Positions 14,730 to 22,398 of a DNA stretch of 29,439 nucleotides are shown here, piece by piece. Origin of the DNA: an uncultured Eubacteriales bacterium (GTDB lineage: Bacteria; Bacillota; Clostridia; Oscillospirales; Oscillospiraceae); NCBI GenBank assembly GCA_900552475.1, contig USAC01000017.1:1-29439 (forward strand), in the 5' to 3' direction. The notes under the pieces were generated by a model that was given only the letters and a program-made list of their open reading frames with translations, was not told where the DNA came from and searched no databases. Position 1 is the stretch's first letter, and every line of letters begins with the position of its first letter. The position numbers and the translations under genes are program-made.

Positions 14730-16462
14730 TACGAAAACTGGCCCCGTACACAAGGGGCTACCGGATCTGGATCGTGCTGGGCGTCCTGTGCTCGGCGGGC
14801 GAGGCCGTGCTGGAGCTGCTGCTGCCGAAGCTGATGAGCAATATCGTCGACGTCGGCATCGCGGGCGGCGACCGGGCCTATATCCTCGCCACGGGCACAA
14901 AGATGGTGCTGATGGCGCTGTGCTCGCTCGCGCTCGGCATCGGCGCGGCGGCGCTTTCCTCGCGCGCGGGCATGGGCTTCGGCGCGAATCTGCGTCTGGC
15001 CGAATATACGCAGGTGCAGAAGTTCTCGTTTTCCAACATCGAGCACTTCTCGACCGCCTCGCTCATCACGCGCCTGACCAACGACGTCTCGTCCGTGCAG
15101 ATGATGCTCATGATGGGCATGCGCTTGCTCGTGCGCGCGCCGGTCATGCTCATTACCGCGGTGATTATGTCGCTGCGCATCAGCCTGCGGCTGAGCCAGG
15201 TGTTTCTGGTGATCGTGCCGCTGCTGATCGTCGCCGTGGCGCTGGTCATCAAGTTCGTCGGCCCGATCTTCAACTCCCTGCAGCGCGCGACGGATGACCT
15301 GAACCTCGTCGTACAGGAAGATTTGAGCGCTATCCGCGTCGTGAAGTCCTTCGTGCGCGAGGACCGCGAGCGCGAGAAATTCGCCGCCCGCAGCGACAAC
15401 CTCCGCGCGACGGCGGAGCGCGCCTACGGCTTCGTCGTAATGTTCTTCCCCGTGGTGACGGTGCTGATGGGCGCGACGATTGTGTCCATCATGTGGATCG
15501 GCGGCAACGACGTCTTCGCAGGGACGATGCTCTCCGGCGACCTGCTGGCCTTCTTCACCTACGCCTCGGAAATCCTGATGTCGCTGATGATGGTGTCGAT
15601 GCTCATGATGATCCTGACCCGCTCCATCGCCTGCGCCCGCCGTATCGTCGAGGTGCTCGACGAGCAGCCCCAGATCACGGACGGGCAGGCCGACAGCGCC
15701 CTGACCGTGGCCGACGGCTCCATCCGCTTTGACCACGTCTATTTCAAGTACCACCCCGAGAGCGAGGCCTGGAACCTCGAGGACGTCTCGGTCGACATCG
15801 CCTCGGGTATGACCGTCGGCATTATCGGCGGCACCGGCAGCGCCAAGAGCACGTTCGTGAGCCTGATCCCCCGCCTGTACGAGGCGACGGAGGGCAGCGT
15901 GAGCGTCGGCGGGCACAACGTGAAGGACTACACCGTCCATGCCCTGCGCGACGGCTGCGCTATGGTGCTGCAGAAGAACACGCTCTTTTCCGGCACGATC
16001 AGCGAAAACCTCCGCTGGGGCGACGAAAACGCCACGGACGAGGAGCTGCGCGAGGCCTGCCGCATCGCCTGCGCGGATGAATTCATCGAGCGCATGCCGG
16101 ACGGCTACGACACCTATATCGAGCAGGGCGGAACGAACGTCTCCGGCGGCCAGAAGCAGCGCCTGTGCATCGCGCGCGCCATTGTGCGCAAGCCGAAGAT
16201 TCTGATCCTCGATGACTCGACCTCCGCCGTCGACACCGCGACCGACGCGAAGATCCGCACGGCGCTGCGCGAGACGCTCCCCGGTACGACGAAGCTGATC
16301 ATCGCCCAGCGCATCACCTCCGTCATGGACGCGGATCTGATTCTCGTGCTCGACGACGGCAGGATCTCCGCCGCCGGCACGCACGACGAGCTGCTTGCCG
16401 GCAGCCATATCTACCGCGAGGTCTATCAGTCCCAGCAGGAAGGGGTGAGCATCGATGGCTGA
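14726..16462 (+). CDS. ABC exporter half-transporter with degenerate ATP site
   Basis: A 578-residue fused membrane domain (six spans, about 13-300) plus nucleotide-binding domain. Its ATP-site residues are altered: Walker A GGTGSAKST (368-376) has Ala373 for Gly, Asp497 in LILDDSTS replaces the catalytic Glu, and Gln528 in IIAQRI replaces the switch His. The signature VSGGQ (472-476) is intact. With the partner encoded next (LSQGE signature, intact Walker A, Glu and His), this matches heterodimeric type IV exporters such as TM287/288: one degenerate site (this Walker A/B with the partner's LSQGE) and one active site. Start overlaps marR and end overlaps the partner by 8 nt. Probably exports drugs, lipids or peptides; substrate unknown. 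Confidence 0.94.
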   Translation: MIRKLAPYTRGYRIWIVLGVLCSAGEAVLELLLPKLMSNIVDVGIAGGDRAYILATGTKMVLMALCSLALGIGAAALSSRAGMGFGANLRLAEYTQVQKFSFSNIEHFSTASLITRLTNDVSSVQMMLMMGMRLLVRAPVMLITAVIMSLRISLRLSQVFLVIVPLLIVAVALVIKFVGPIFNSLQRATDDLNLVVQEDLSAIRVVKSFVREDREREKFAARSDNLRATAERAYGFVVMFFPVVTVLMGATIVSIMWIGGNDVFAGTMLSGDLLAFFTYASEILMSLMMVSMLMMILTRSIACARRIVEVLDEQPQITDGQADSALTVADGSIRFDHVYFKYHPESEAWNLEDVSVDIASGMTVGIIGGTGSAKSTFVSLIPRLYEATEGSVSVGGHNVKDYTVHALRDGCAMVLQKNTLFSGTISENLRWGDENATDEELREACRIACADEFIERMPDGYDTYIEQGGTNVSGGQKQRLCIARAIVRKPKILILDDSTSAVDTATDAKIRTALRETLPGTTKLIIAQRITSVMDADLILVLDDGRISAAGTHDELLAGSHIYREVYQSQQEGVSIDG

Positions 16463-18341
16463 AAAGAGAACACCGCGCGGTCATGGCGGCCGCGGTGGTC
16501 CGCAGGGCCACGGCTTCCAGCGCCCGCAGAATCTGAAGGGCACCGTCAAAAAGCTCATGGGCTATATCGGCCGGTATAAGGCGCTGCTCGTGGTGGTGGC
16601 CGTCTGCCTTGTGCTCAGCTCGCTCGGCAACGTCGCCGCCAGCTACCTGCTCAAGCCCGCCATCAACGACTATATCATCCCCGGCGACTTCAAGGGGCTT
16701 TTTCGCCTGCTCGTGCTGATGGGCGCGATGTTCGGCGTCGCGGCGCTGTGCTCGTATGCCTATTCGCGCATCATGGTGCGCATCGCACAGCAGACGGTCG
16801 CCACGCTCCGCCAGGATCTGTTCGACAAGCTCCAGACCCTGCCGCTGCGCTATTTCGACACCCACCAGTCCGGCGACCTGATGAGCCGCTTCACAAACGA
16901 CATCGACACCGTCTCCGAGATGATCACGAGCAGCCTTGCGAGCATCCTTTCGAACGTGGTGACGTTCGTGTGTACGATCGCGATGATGCTCTACCTCAAC
17001 TGGGTGCTCACGCTCATCACCTTCGCCTTCCTCGCGCTGATGCTGCTGGTCGTCAAGACGATCGGCGCGCGCAGCCGCGTGAGCTTCCAGCGCCAGCAGC
17101 GCGCGCTCGGCGGCGTGAACGGCTATATTGAGGAGATGATCGAGGGACAGAAGGTCATCAAGGTCTTCAACTACGAGGACAAGGCCATCGGCCGCTTCGA
17201 AGGGCTGAACGAGGAGTACCGTCAGGCCGCCACCATGGCGCAGACGTATGCCGCGTCCATGATGCCCGCCATGGGCAACCTCTCCCGCATCGACTACGCC
17301 GTCACCTGCTGTGTCGGCGGTCTGCTCGCCATCCGCGGCGTGTTCGACGTCGGTTCGCTGGGCGCGTACCTGCTCTATGTCAAGCAGTTCTCCCAGCCCA
17401 TCGCGCAGATCAGCCAGCAGGTGAACATCGTCCTCGCGGCCATGGCCGGCGCGGAGCGCATCTTCGCCGTCATGGACGAGCAGCCCGAGCAGGACGAGGG
17501 CAAGACCACGATCGTCCGCGTTGAGAAAAACGGTGATACGCTCACCGAGGTCTCCCGGCGCACCGGCCACTGGGCGTGGAAGCGCCCGGACGGCGAGCTC
17601 GTCGAGCTGCGCGGCGATGTGCGCTTTGACCACGTCGTCTTCGGCTACAGCGACGAGAAGATTGTCCTGCACGACATCAGCCTCTTCGCCAAGCCCGGCC
17701 AGAAAATCGCCCTTGTCGGCTCGACCGGCGCCGGGAAGACGACGATCACCAACCTCATCAACCGCTTTTACGACATCCAGTCCGGCACCATCACCTACGA
17801 CGGCATCAGCATCCGCGAGATCAGCAAGGACTCGCTGCGCCGCTCGCTCGGCGTGGTGCTGCAGGATACGAACCTCTTCACCGGCACCGTCGCCGACAAT
17901 ATCCGCTACGGCAAGCTCGACGCGACGGACGAGGAGGTGCGCGCCGCGGCGAAGCTCGCGAACGCCGACACGTTCATCCGCCACCTGCCGCAGGGCTATG
18001 ATACGATGCTCACCGCGGGCGGCGCGAGCCTGAGTCAGGGCGAGCGCCAGCTGCTCGCCATCGCGCGGGCGGCCGTGTCCGACCCGCCGGTGCTGATTCT
18101 CGACGAGGCGACGTCCTCCATCGATACCCGCACCGAAAAGCTCATCGAGCACGGCATGGACTCGCTCATGGCGGGGCGCACAGTGTTCGTCATCGCGCAC
18201 CGGCTCTCTACCGTGCGCAACGCGCAGGCGATCCTCGTGCTCGAACAGGGCCAGATCATCGAGCGCGGCAACCATGAGGAGCTGCTCGCGCAGAAGGGCA
18301 AGTACTACCAGCTCTACACTGGGCAGGCGGAACTAAGCTAA
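16455..18341 (+). CDS. ABC exporter half-transporter with consensus ATP site
   Basis: A 628-residue partner of the preceding exporter. An N-terminal tail rich in Gly, His and Arg (residues 3-26) precedes six membrane spans (about 40-325). Between the membrane and ATPase domains lies an inserted segment (about 345-388) containing GHWAWKRPDGE, not needed for the basic fold. The ATPase domain has Walker A GSTGAGKTT (422-430), LSQGE in place of LSGGQ (526-530), catalytic Glu551 and switch His582. It would supply the hydrolysing site with the partner's VSGGQ. Its start is inside the partner gene, so expression is coupled. Hairpin repeat copy B begins 6 nt after the stop. Confidence 0.94.
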   Translation: MAEKRTPRGHGGRGGPQGHGFQRPQNLKGTVKKLMGYIGRYKALLVVVAVCLVLSSLGNVAASYLLKPAINDYIIPGDFKGLFRLLVLMGAMFGVAALCSYAYSRIMVRIAQQTVATLRQDLFDKLQTLPLRYFDTHQSGDLMSRFTNDIDTVSEMITSSLASILSNVVTFVCTIAMMLYLNWVLTLITFAFLALMLLVVKTIGARSRVSFQRQQRALGGVNGYIEEMIEGQKVIKVFNYEDKAIGRFEGLNEEYRQAATMAQTYAASMMPAMGNLSRIDYAVTCCVGGLLAIRGVFDVGSLGAYLLYVKQFSQPIAQISQQVNIVLAAMAGAERIFAVMDEQPEQDEGKTTIVRVEKNGDTLTEVSRRTGHWAWKRPDGELVELRGDVRFDHVVFGYSDEKIVLHDISLFAKPGQKIALVGSTGAGKTTITNLINRFYDIQSGTITYDGISIREISKDSLRRSLGVVLQDTNLFTGTVADNIRYGKLDATDEEVRAAAKLANADTFIRHLPQGYDTMLTAGGASLSQGERQLLAIARAAVSDPPVLILDEATSSIDTRTEKLIEHGMDSLMAGRTVFVIAHRLSTVRNAQAILVLEQGQIIERGNHEELLAQKGKYYQLYTGQAELS

Positions 18342-18346
18342 TTCAT

Positions 18347-18514
18347 GCAAAAGGACTTCGTCCTTTTGCGTGAGCTTACGCTTTGCTTCGCGCCTCGGCT
18401 GGCTTTGCCAGCCTGCGACACTACGCTGCGCGCAAAGTGTTTTTTGCGACGTACACGCCGCAAAAAACGGATTTCAATTGATTCGCGGCTTTTGAGCCGC
18501 GAACTCTGTGTGAC
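18347..18514 (+). repeat. Modular hairpin repeat, copy B (3' UTR of the ABC exporter operon)
   Basis: In gene sense the order is: a 10-bp hairpin GCAAAAGGAC/GTCCTTTTGC (18347-18369), a 7-bp hairpin GGCTGGC/GCCAGCC (18397-18413), GCGCAAAGTG, a T/A-rich hairpin GTTTTTTGCG/CGCAAAAAAC (18439-18468), a 9-bp hairpin TTCGCGGCT/AGCCGCGAA (18482-18503) and TCTGTGTGAC (18505-18514). The last two hairpins and the flanks match copy A (4796-4976) closely; the first two match in position and type but not sequence. No good T-tract terminator is otherwise present behind this operon. Confidence 0.8.
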
Positions 18515-18526
18515 TGTTTAGTCAGT

Positions 18527-18554
18527 TTGTTCCATTAAATGTAAGACGTATTTA
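18527..18554 (+). promoter_or_regulatory. Possible promoter of cdd-feoA
   Basis: TTGTTC (18527-18532), 16 bp, TATTTA (18549-18554), 24 nt before the cdd ATG. It lies just outside the end of repeat copy B. Imperfect boxes, so tentative. Confidence 0.4.
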
Positions 18555-18578
18555 TTTGTGGTGTAAGGAGGAAGCATC

Positions 18579-18968
18579 ATGACACAGCAGGAGCTTTGCC
18601 AGACCGCGATCAACATGCTGGACCGCGCCTACGTTCCGTATTCCCACTTCCCGGTGGGGGCGGCGCTGGAGTGCAGTGACGGCACCGTCTTTACCGGCTG
18701 CAACATCGAAAACGCCGCCTACGGCGTGACCATCTGCGCCGAGCGCACCGCCATCTTCAAGGCCGTGAGTGAAGGCCGCCGCGACTTCGTCCGCATCGCC
18801 ATCGCCGGGCGCAGCGAGGACTACTGCGTCCCCTGCGGCTCATGCCGTCAGGTGATGATGGAGTTCGCCCCGGAGCTGGAGGTCATCTGTCTCAACGGTA
18901 AGGGCGAGAGTAAGACGTTCGCGCTGCGCGAGCTTCTGCCCTACGGCTTCGACCGCACCTGGCTGTGA
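18579..18968 (+). CDS. cdd: Cytidine deaminase
   Basis: A 129-residue zinc enzyme that deaminates cytidine and deoxycytidine to uridine and deoxyuridine. The zinc and catalytic motif CAE is at 53-55 (Cys53 ligand, Glu55 proton shuttle), and PCGSC at 85-89 provides the other two cysteines, as in the small homotetrameric form. The nucleoside-binding segment FTGCNIENAAYG (38-49) is present. Length is normal. AAGGAGGAA lies 6 nt before ATG. It probably shares a transcript with the FeoA gene 58 nt downstream. Confidence 0.96.
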   Translation: MTQQELCQTAINMLDRAYVPYSHFPVGAALECSDGTVFTGCNIENAAYGVTICAERTAIFKAVSEGRRDFVRIAIAGRSEDYCVPCGSCRQVMMEFAPELEVICLNGKGESKTFALRELLPYGFDRTWL

Positions 18969-19026
18969 CGCGCCGCCGCGCGGCGGCATAGACTGGCAAA
19001 GACCCACGCAAAGGAGGTCTTTGCCC

Positions 19027-19254
19027 ATGTCAAGGACGCTGGATCAGCTCCGCCCCGGCGAGAGCGCGCGGATCGCGGGGCTGCTTCTCGGCGGACTGCG
19101 CAGGCGCAGGCTGCTGGATCTCGGCTTCGTGCCGGGCATGTCCGTCGAGCGGCTGCAGACCGGCCCGTTCGGGGATCCGACGGCCTATCAGGTGCTTGAC
19201 ACCGTCATCGCCCTGCGCCGGCGGGACGCCCGCTGCATCACCGTCACGGAATAA
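19027..19254 (+). CDS. feoA: Stand-alone FeoA-domain protein
   Basis: A 75-residue SH3-like FeoA protein, with the family pattern LRRRRLLDLGFVPGMSVE around 25-42 and a C-terminal IALRRRDARCITV strand. FeoA binds the G domain region of FeoB and supports Fe(II) uptake. ATG at 19027 is chosen because AAGGAGGT lies 8 nt upstream; a TTG two codons earlier is too close. It is unusual that it lies behind cdd, about 5 kb from feoB and on the other strand, so it may serve that FeoB or another system. A strong terminator follows directly. Confidence 0.88.
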   Translation: MSRTLDQLRPGESARIAGLLLGGLRRRRLLDLGFVPGMSVERLQTGPFGDPTAYQVLDTVIALRRRDARCITVTE

Positions 19255-19299
19255 AAAAGCGCCATTCTGCCCATCATCAGAAGCAGAATGGCGCTTTTT
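19254..19299. terminator. Bidirectional terminator behind feoA
   Basis: A perfect 17-bp stem (19254-19270 with 19283-19299) starts with AAAAA and ends with TTTTT, so it can stop both the feoA transcript and anything from the lipid-kinase side. Confidence 0.93.
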
Positions 19300-19341
19300 G
19301 CGTTTTGGTAAATAGCAAGCCGCGCAGCGCAGCGAAACTCT

Positions 19342-19368
19342 CTGTCGAAGGGCTCTGCCCTTTGACAG
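19342..19368 (-). terminator. Hairpin directly behind the lipid kinase gene
   Basis: A 12-bp stem with one wobble (19342-19353 with 19357-19368), loop of 3, lies 4 nt after the TAA stop. The stop is followed by ACTT and the hairpin has the core AAGGGC/GCCCTT, exactly as behind proC, but without the conserved downstream hairpins of the repeat family. No T-tract; the 19254-19299 terminator would end the transcript. Confidence 0.6.
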
Positions 19369-19372
19369 AAGT

Positions 19373-20254
19373 TTACAGCATGAGCTGAATCGCCTGCGGC
19401 AGGTTGCGGATCTCCACGCGCGGCGCGCTGGGGGCGAACTCCCCGTCGAGCGACCACGGAATGTCCTCCTCCGTCGTCACGGTCACATTGGAGACATGGC
19501 GGAAGATGACGCCCGGATAGTCGTACTGCTGGCGCGTCATCGCGACGATCAGATTCTGCAGGTCGAGCGGCGTTTTCGGCATGCGCAGGAGGATGAGCTC
19601 AAACGCGCCGTCGTCCATCTTCACGCGGGTCGGGTCGAGCCGCACCAGCCCGCCGAGCGACGTGGAGTTGCAGACCGCGCCGAAGATGAAAATCCCCTCA
19701 AACGTCTCCTCGTCCGCCTGCACGCGGCAGCTGTAGGGGCGGAGCGAGTCGAGATCCTTCACGCCCTGCAGGATGTAGGCAAAGTGCCCCAGCGCGTTTT
19801 TCGTCTCCTGCGGCACGGAGTACGATGCGCGCGTGAACGCACCGAACGAGGCGACGTAGGCAAAGTACCGGTCGTTGTGGATGCCGATGTCGAGCGGCGT
19901 GGGCGTCCCGTCGGAGGCGATGAGCGCGGCCTCGACGAGGTTTGCCGGGATATGCAGGCTCGCGGCGAAGTCGTTCGTGCTTCCGTTCGGCAGATACCCG
20001 AGCGGCGGACGCTCCTCGAGCGTCATCAGCCCCGTGATTGTCTCATTGAGCGTTCCGTCGCCCCCGGCGCAGACGATCAGGTCGAACTGCGCGCCGTGGT
20101 CATGGACGGTCTGCGTCGCGTCGCCGGGGCCCTGCGTCTCGTGGACGCTGACGAGATAGCCGCTGCGGGAAAAGCAGGCGATTGCATCGTACAGCGGAGA
20201 ACGGGACCGTGTCTTTCCCGCGCGGTTGTTGACGATAAAAAGCAGCTTTTTCAT
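19373..20254 (-). CDS. Diacylglycerol kinase-family lipid kinase
   Basis: A 293-residue member of the DagK/YegS catalytic-domain family, which phosphorylates diacylglycerol or a related lipid at the membrane face, for example to recycle diacylglycerol into phospholipid synthesis. The nucleotide motif GGDGTLNE is at 64-71 and PNGSTNDFA near 89-97, both typical. The C-terminal beta-sandwich domain is complete with FELILLRMP. ATG at 20254 is taken, with AAGGAG 11 nt upstream; a GTG four codons earlier overlaps that site. DgkB, YegS or sphingolipid-kinase-like specificity cannot be separated by eye. Confidence 0.9.
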   Translation of the reverse strand: MKKLLFIVNNRAGKTRSRSPLYDAIACFSRSGYLVSVHETQGPGDATQTVHDHGAQFDLIVCAGGDGTLNETITGLMTLEERPPLGYLPNGSTNDFAASLHIPANLVEAALIASDGTPTPLDIGIHNDRYFAYVASFGAFTRASYSVPQETKNALGHFAYILQGVKDLDSLRPYSCRVQADEETFEGIFIFGAVCNSTSLGGLVRLDPTRVKMDDGAFELILLRMPKTPLDLQNLIVAMTRQQYDYPGVIFRHVSNVTVTTEEDIPWSLDGEFAPSAPRVEIRNLPQAIQLML

Positions 20255-20294
20255 GGTGGGGTGCACTCCTTAAAGATGAGTTAACAGTTGCAAT

Positions 20295-20323
20295 ATTATA
20301 ATACGGTTCGGTGCCAATTGCAA
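20295..20323 (-). promoter_or_regulatory. Sigma-A promoter of the lipid kinase gene
   Basis: On the minus strand TTGCAA (20323-20318), 17 bp, TATAAT (20300-20295), 40 nt before the ATG. Confidence 0.85.
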
Positions 20324-20351
20324 GACGCGGGATTCTTTGCGCGTTTTTTCC

Positions 20352-20380
20352 TTGCAAAAGCGCCGGTTTTTCGGTATGAT
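20352..20380 (+). promoter_or_regulatory. Sigma-A promoter of the AI-2E-family gene
   Basis: TTGCAA (20352-20357), 17 bp, TATGAT (20375-20380), 25 nt before the ATG. It is divergent from the lipid-kinase promoter and has the same -35 hexamer. Confidence 0.82.
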
Positions 20381-20405
20381 AGATAACATACAAGGGGGAC
20401 AGCGC

Positions 20406-21674
20406 ATGAAGACAAAAAAATATTATTTCAAATGGGGACTGACCGTTTTCCTCACCGTCTGCGCCATTCTGGTGTTCTATGACGTGTTTTATAAGGGCGG
20501 GACGCTGCTGGGCTTTTTCAACAAGCTCACCTCGACGCTCGCGCCCGTGCTGTACGGCTTCGCGATGGCATATCTGCTCTCGCCGATCGTCAACTGGCTC
20601 GAGCGGCTCATCCGTCTCGGCTGGAGCAAGTGGAGCCTCACGCGGGAGAAGACACTGCGCCGCGGCTGGCTGCGTGCGGTGAGCATCCTCATCACCTGGG
20701 CCATCGTGAGCTACGCGGTGTATCTGCTGATGAGCGTGCTGGTTCCCCAGCTGATCGACAGCATCACCACCCTCATCAACAACGCTGAGAGTTACTACAA
20801 CCAGATCTATGACTGGGCGGATAACCTCCTGAAGAAGAACCCGAACATCTCGAACTGGGTGCGGCTCAACCTTGAGCGATACTATCAGGACGCGCTCAGT
20901 CTGCTGACCGAGAAGATTCTCCCCGGCGCGCAGCAGATGCTCACGAGCGTCACCGGCGGCGTCATCAGCAGCATCCTCGGCGTGGTGGTCTTTGCGAAAA
21001 ACCTCATCATCGGCATCATCATCTCCGTCTACCTGCTGGCGATGAAGGAGCAGAGCCTTGCCCGCTGCTGCAAGCTGCTCTATGGCGTTCTGAGCGAGCG
21101 GGCTGCGAATCTGGTCATGCGCGGCACGCGCAGAACCGACGAGATCTTCAGCGGCTTCGTCCGCGGCAAGCTCCTCGATTCGCTCATCATCGGCATTCTC
21201 TGCTTCATCGGCGGCTCGATCCTGAACCTGCCGTATACGCCGCTGGTGAGCGTGGTTGTCGGCGTGACGAACATCATCCCGTTCTTCGGCCCGTTCCTCG
21301 GCGCGATTCCGTCGGCCTTCCTGATCCTGCTCGTCAGCCCGAAGCAGTGCCTGATCTTCATCATCTTCGTGATCGTGCTGCAGCAGTTCGACGGCAACAT
21401 CCTCGGGCCGAAGATCCTCGGCAGCGCCACGGGCATCTCGAGCTTCTGGGTCGTGGTCACGATCCTGCTCGGCGGCGGCTTTTTCGGCGTGCTGGGTATG
21501 TTCCTGGGCGTGCCGGTCTTTGCATGCCTGCAGGAGCTCGTCAAGCATCTCATCGACCGCCGCCTGACGCAGCGGAACATGCCGACCGAGGCCTATGCCT
21601 ACGTCGGCCGCGACAAATGCCCCCCGCAGGAGACGGCGCCGGAAAAGACGGAAGATTCCCCGAAAAGCGAATAA
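20406..21674 (+). CDS. AI-2E family membrane transporter
   Basis: A 422-residue integral membrane protein of the AI-2 exporter (TqsA/YdiK/PerM) superfamily. It has two N-terminal spans (about 12-30 and 44-62, then 95-118), a long soluble loop (about 120-195), and a cluster of further spans. The family segment TNIIPFFGPFLGAIPSAF lies near 286-303 and FDGNILGPKILG near 329-340. The highly polar tail (last 35 residues) is cytoplasmic. Members export diverse substrates, including autoinducer-2 or Na+ in some cases, so the name should not be read as proof of quorum-signal export. Start is the ATG after AAGGGGGA. Confidence 0.9.
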   Translation: MKTKKYYFKWGLTVFLTVCAILVFYDVFYKGGTLLGFFNKLTSTLAPVLYGFAMAYLLSPIVNWLERLIRLGWSKWSLTREKTLRRGWLRAVSILITWAIVSYAVYLLMSVLVPQLIDSITTLINNAESYYNQIYDWADNLLKKNPNISNWVRLNLERYYQDALSLLTEKILPGAQQMLTSVTGGVISSILGVVVFAKNLIIGIIISVYLLAMKEQSLARCCKLLYGVLSERAANLVMRGTRRTDEIFSGFVRGKLLDSLIIGILCFIGGSILNLPYTPLVSVVVGVTNIIPFFGPFLGAIPSAFLILLVSPKQCLIFIIFVIVLQQFDGNILGPKILGSATGISSFWVVVTILLGGGFFGVLGMFLGVPVFACLQELVKHLIDRRLTQRNMPTEAYAYVGRDKCPPQETAPEKTEDSPKSE

Positions 21675-21709
21675 AAAATCAGCCCGGACAACTGTCCGGG
21701 CTGATTTTT
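21674..21709. terminator. Bidirectional terminator between AI-2E gene and tenA
   Basis: A perfect stem (21674-21690 with 21693-21709, allowing a 4-base loop in practice) flanked by AAAAA and TTTTT; it overlaps the AI-2E stop and serves both converging genes. Confidence 0.93.
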
Positions 21710-21723
21710 ACCAAGCACGCGCT

Positions 21724-22398
21724 TTATTCCTCGCCCATCGTATAGACCATATCCCAAAAGCGCAGGTCGAACAGGCAGCACTTTTCAAAGATTTCGCACA
21801 GCCGCCCGACGCGCTCCTCGCTGACAGACGCGGCGAGCGCGTCGATCCGGTCGATGAGCGCCTGATTGGTCCGGCGGTACTCCTCCGAGACGTAGCCCGC
21901 GAACCACGCGCCGTATCGCGCATCCTGCAGCGCGTGCGGATACCGCTTCACCGTCTCCTCGGCGATATAGGCATAGCTCCACGAGCAGTTCAGCAGCGTC
22001 ACAAGCCCCGTCAGCACGTCACCCATCTGCGCCTCGCAGAGCATGTAGTGGCTGTAGGCGACGCTGTCGATATGCGGACGGGCGCGGCGGATCTCCTCCT
22101 CCGTGATGCCCAGCCGCTCCATATACGGCCGGTGCGTGCGGAACGTCTCGTCGATCGTGTTTGCGAGCTCCCCGCTCAGGAAGCGGATCTGTTCGAAATC
22201 GTCGGCCTTCTGGATGATCGCGGCGAAGATCTTCACATAATCCCGGAGATAGAGATAGTCCTGCAGCATGTAATACCGGAACTTCTCCGGCGGCAGCGTG
22301 CCGTCCGCCATCTGCGTCACGAACGGGTGGCGCAGATACCGCGGCCAGATCTTCTCCGCCCGCGCATAAATCCGCTCCGAGAGCTTCACGCCGCTCAT
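21724..22398 (-). CDS. tenA: TenA-family thiaminase II / aminopyrimidine aminohydrolase
   Basis: A 224-residue helical TenA protein. TenA_C enzymes hydrolyse aminopyrimidine thiamin breakdown products to HMP for thiamin salvage. Matching active-site residues relative to the Bacillus enzyme: Asp47 (in QDYLYLRDY), Tyr115 and Cys138 (in LLNCSW). The position of the conserved catalytic Glu near the C-terminus (pattern E-x-x-F-W) holds Asp211 in FDLRFW. Start ATG overlaps the methyltransferase stop (ATGA), giving tight coupling. No TPP riboswitch and no thi genes are seen nearby, so the salvage role rests on family membership alone. Confidence 0.88.
   Translation of the reverse strand: MSGVKLSERIYARAEKIWPRYLRHPFVTQMADGTLPPEKFRYYMLQDYLYLRDYVKIFAAIIQKADDFEQIRFLSGELANTIDETFRTHRPYMERLGITEEEIRRARPHIDSVAYSHYMLCEAQMGDVLTGLVTLLNCSWSYAYIAEETVKRYPHALQDARYGAWFAGYVSEEYRRTNQALIDRIDALAASVSEERVGRLCEIFEKCCLFDLRFWDMVYTMGEE

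Noticed and set aside
14327..18275. Long minus-strand open frames opposite the ABC exporter genes
   Set aside because: His/Asp/Arg-rich repetitive translation, no start signals; caused by codon bias of the sense genes.
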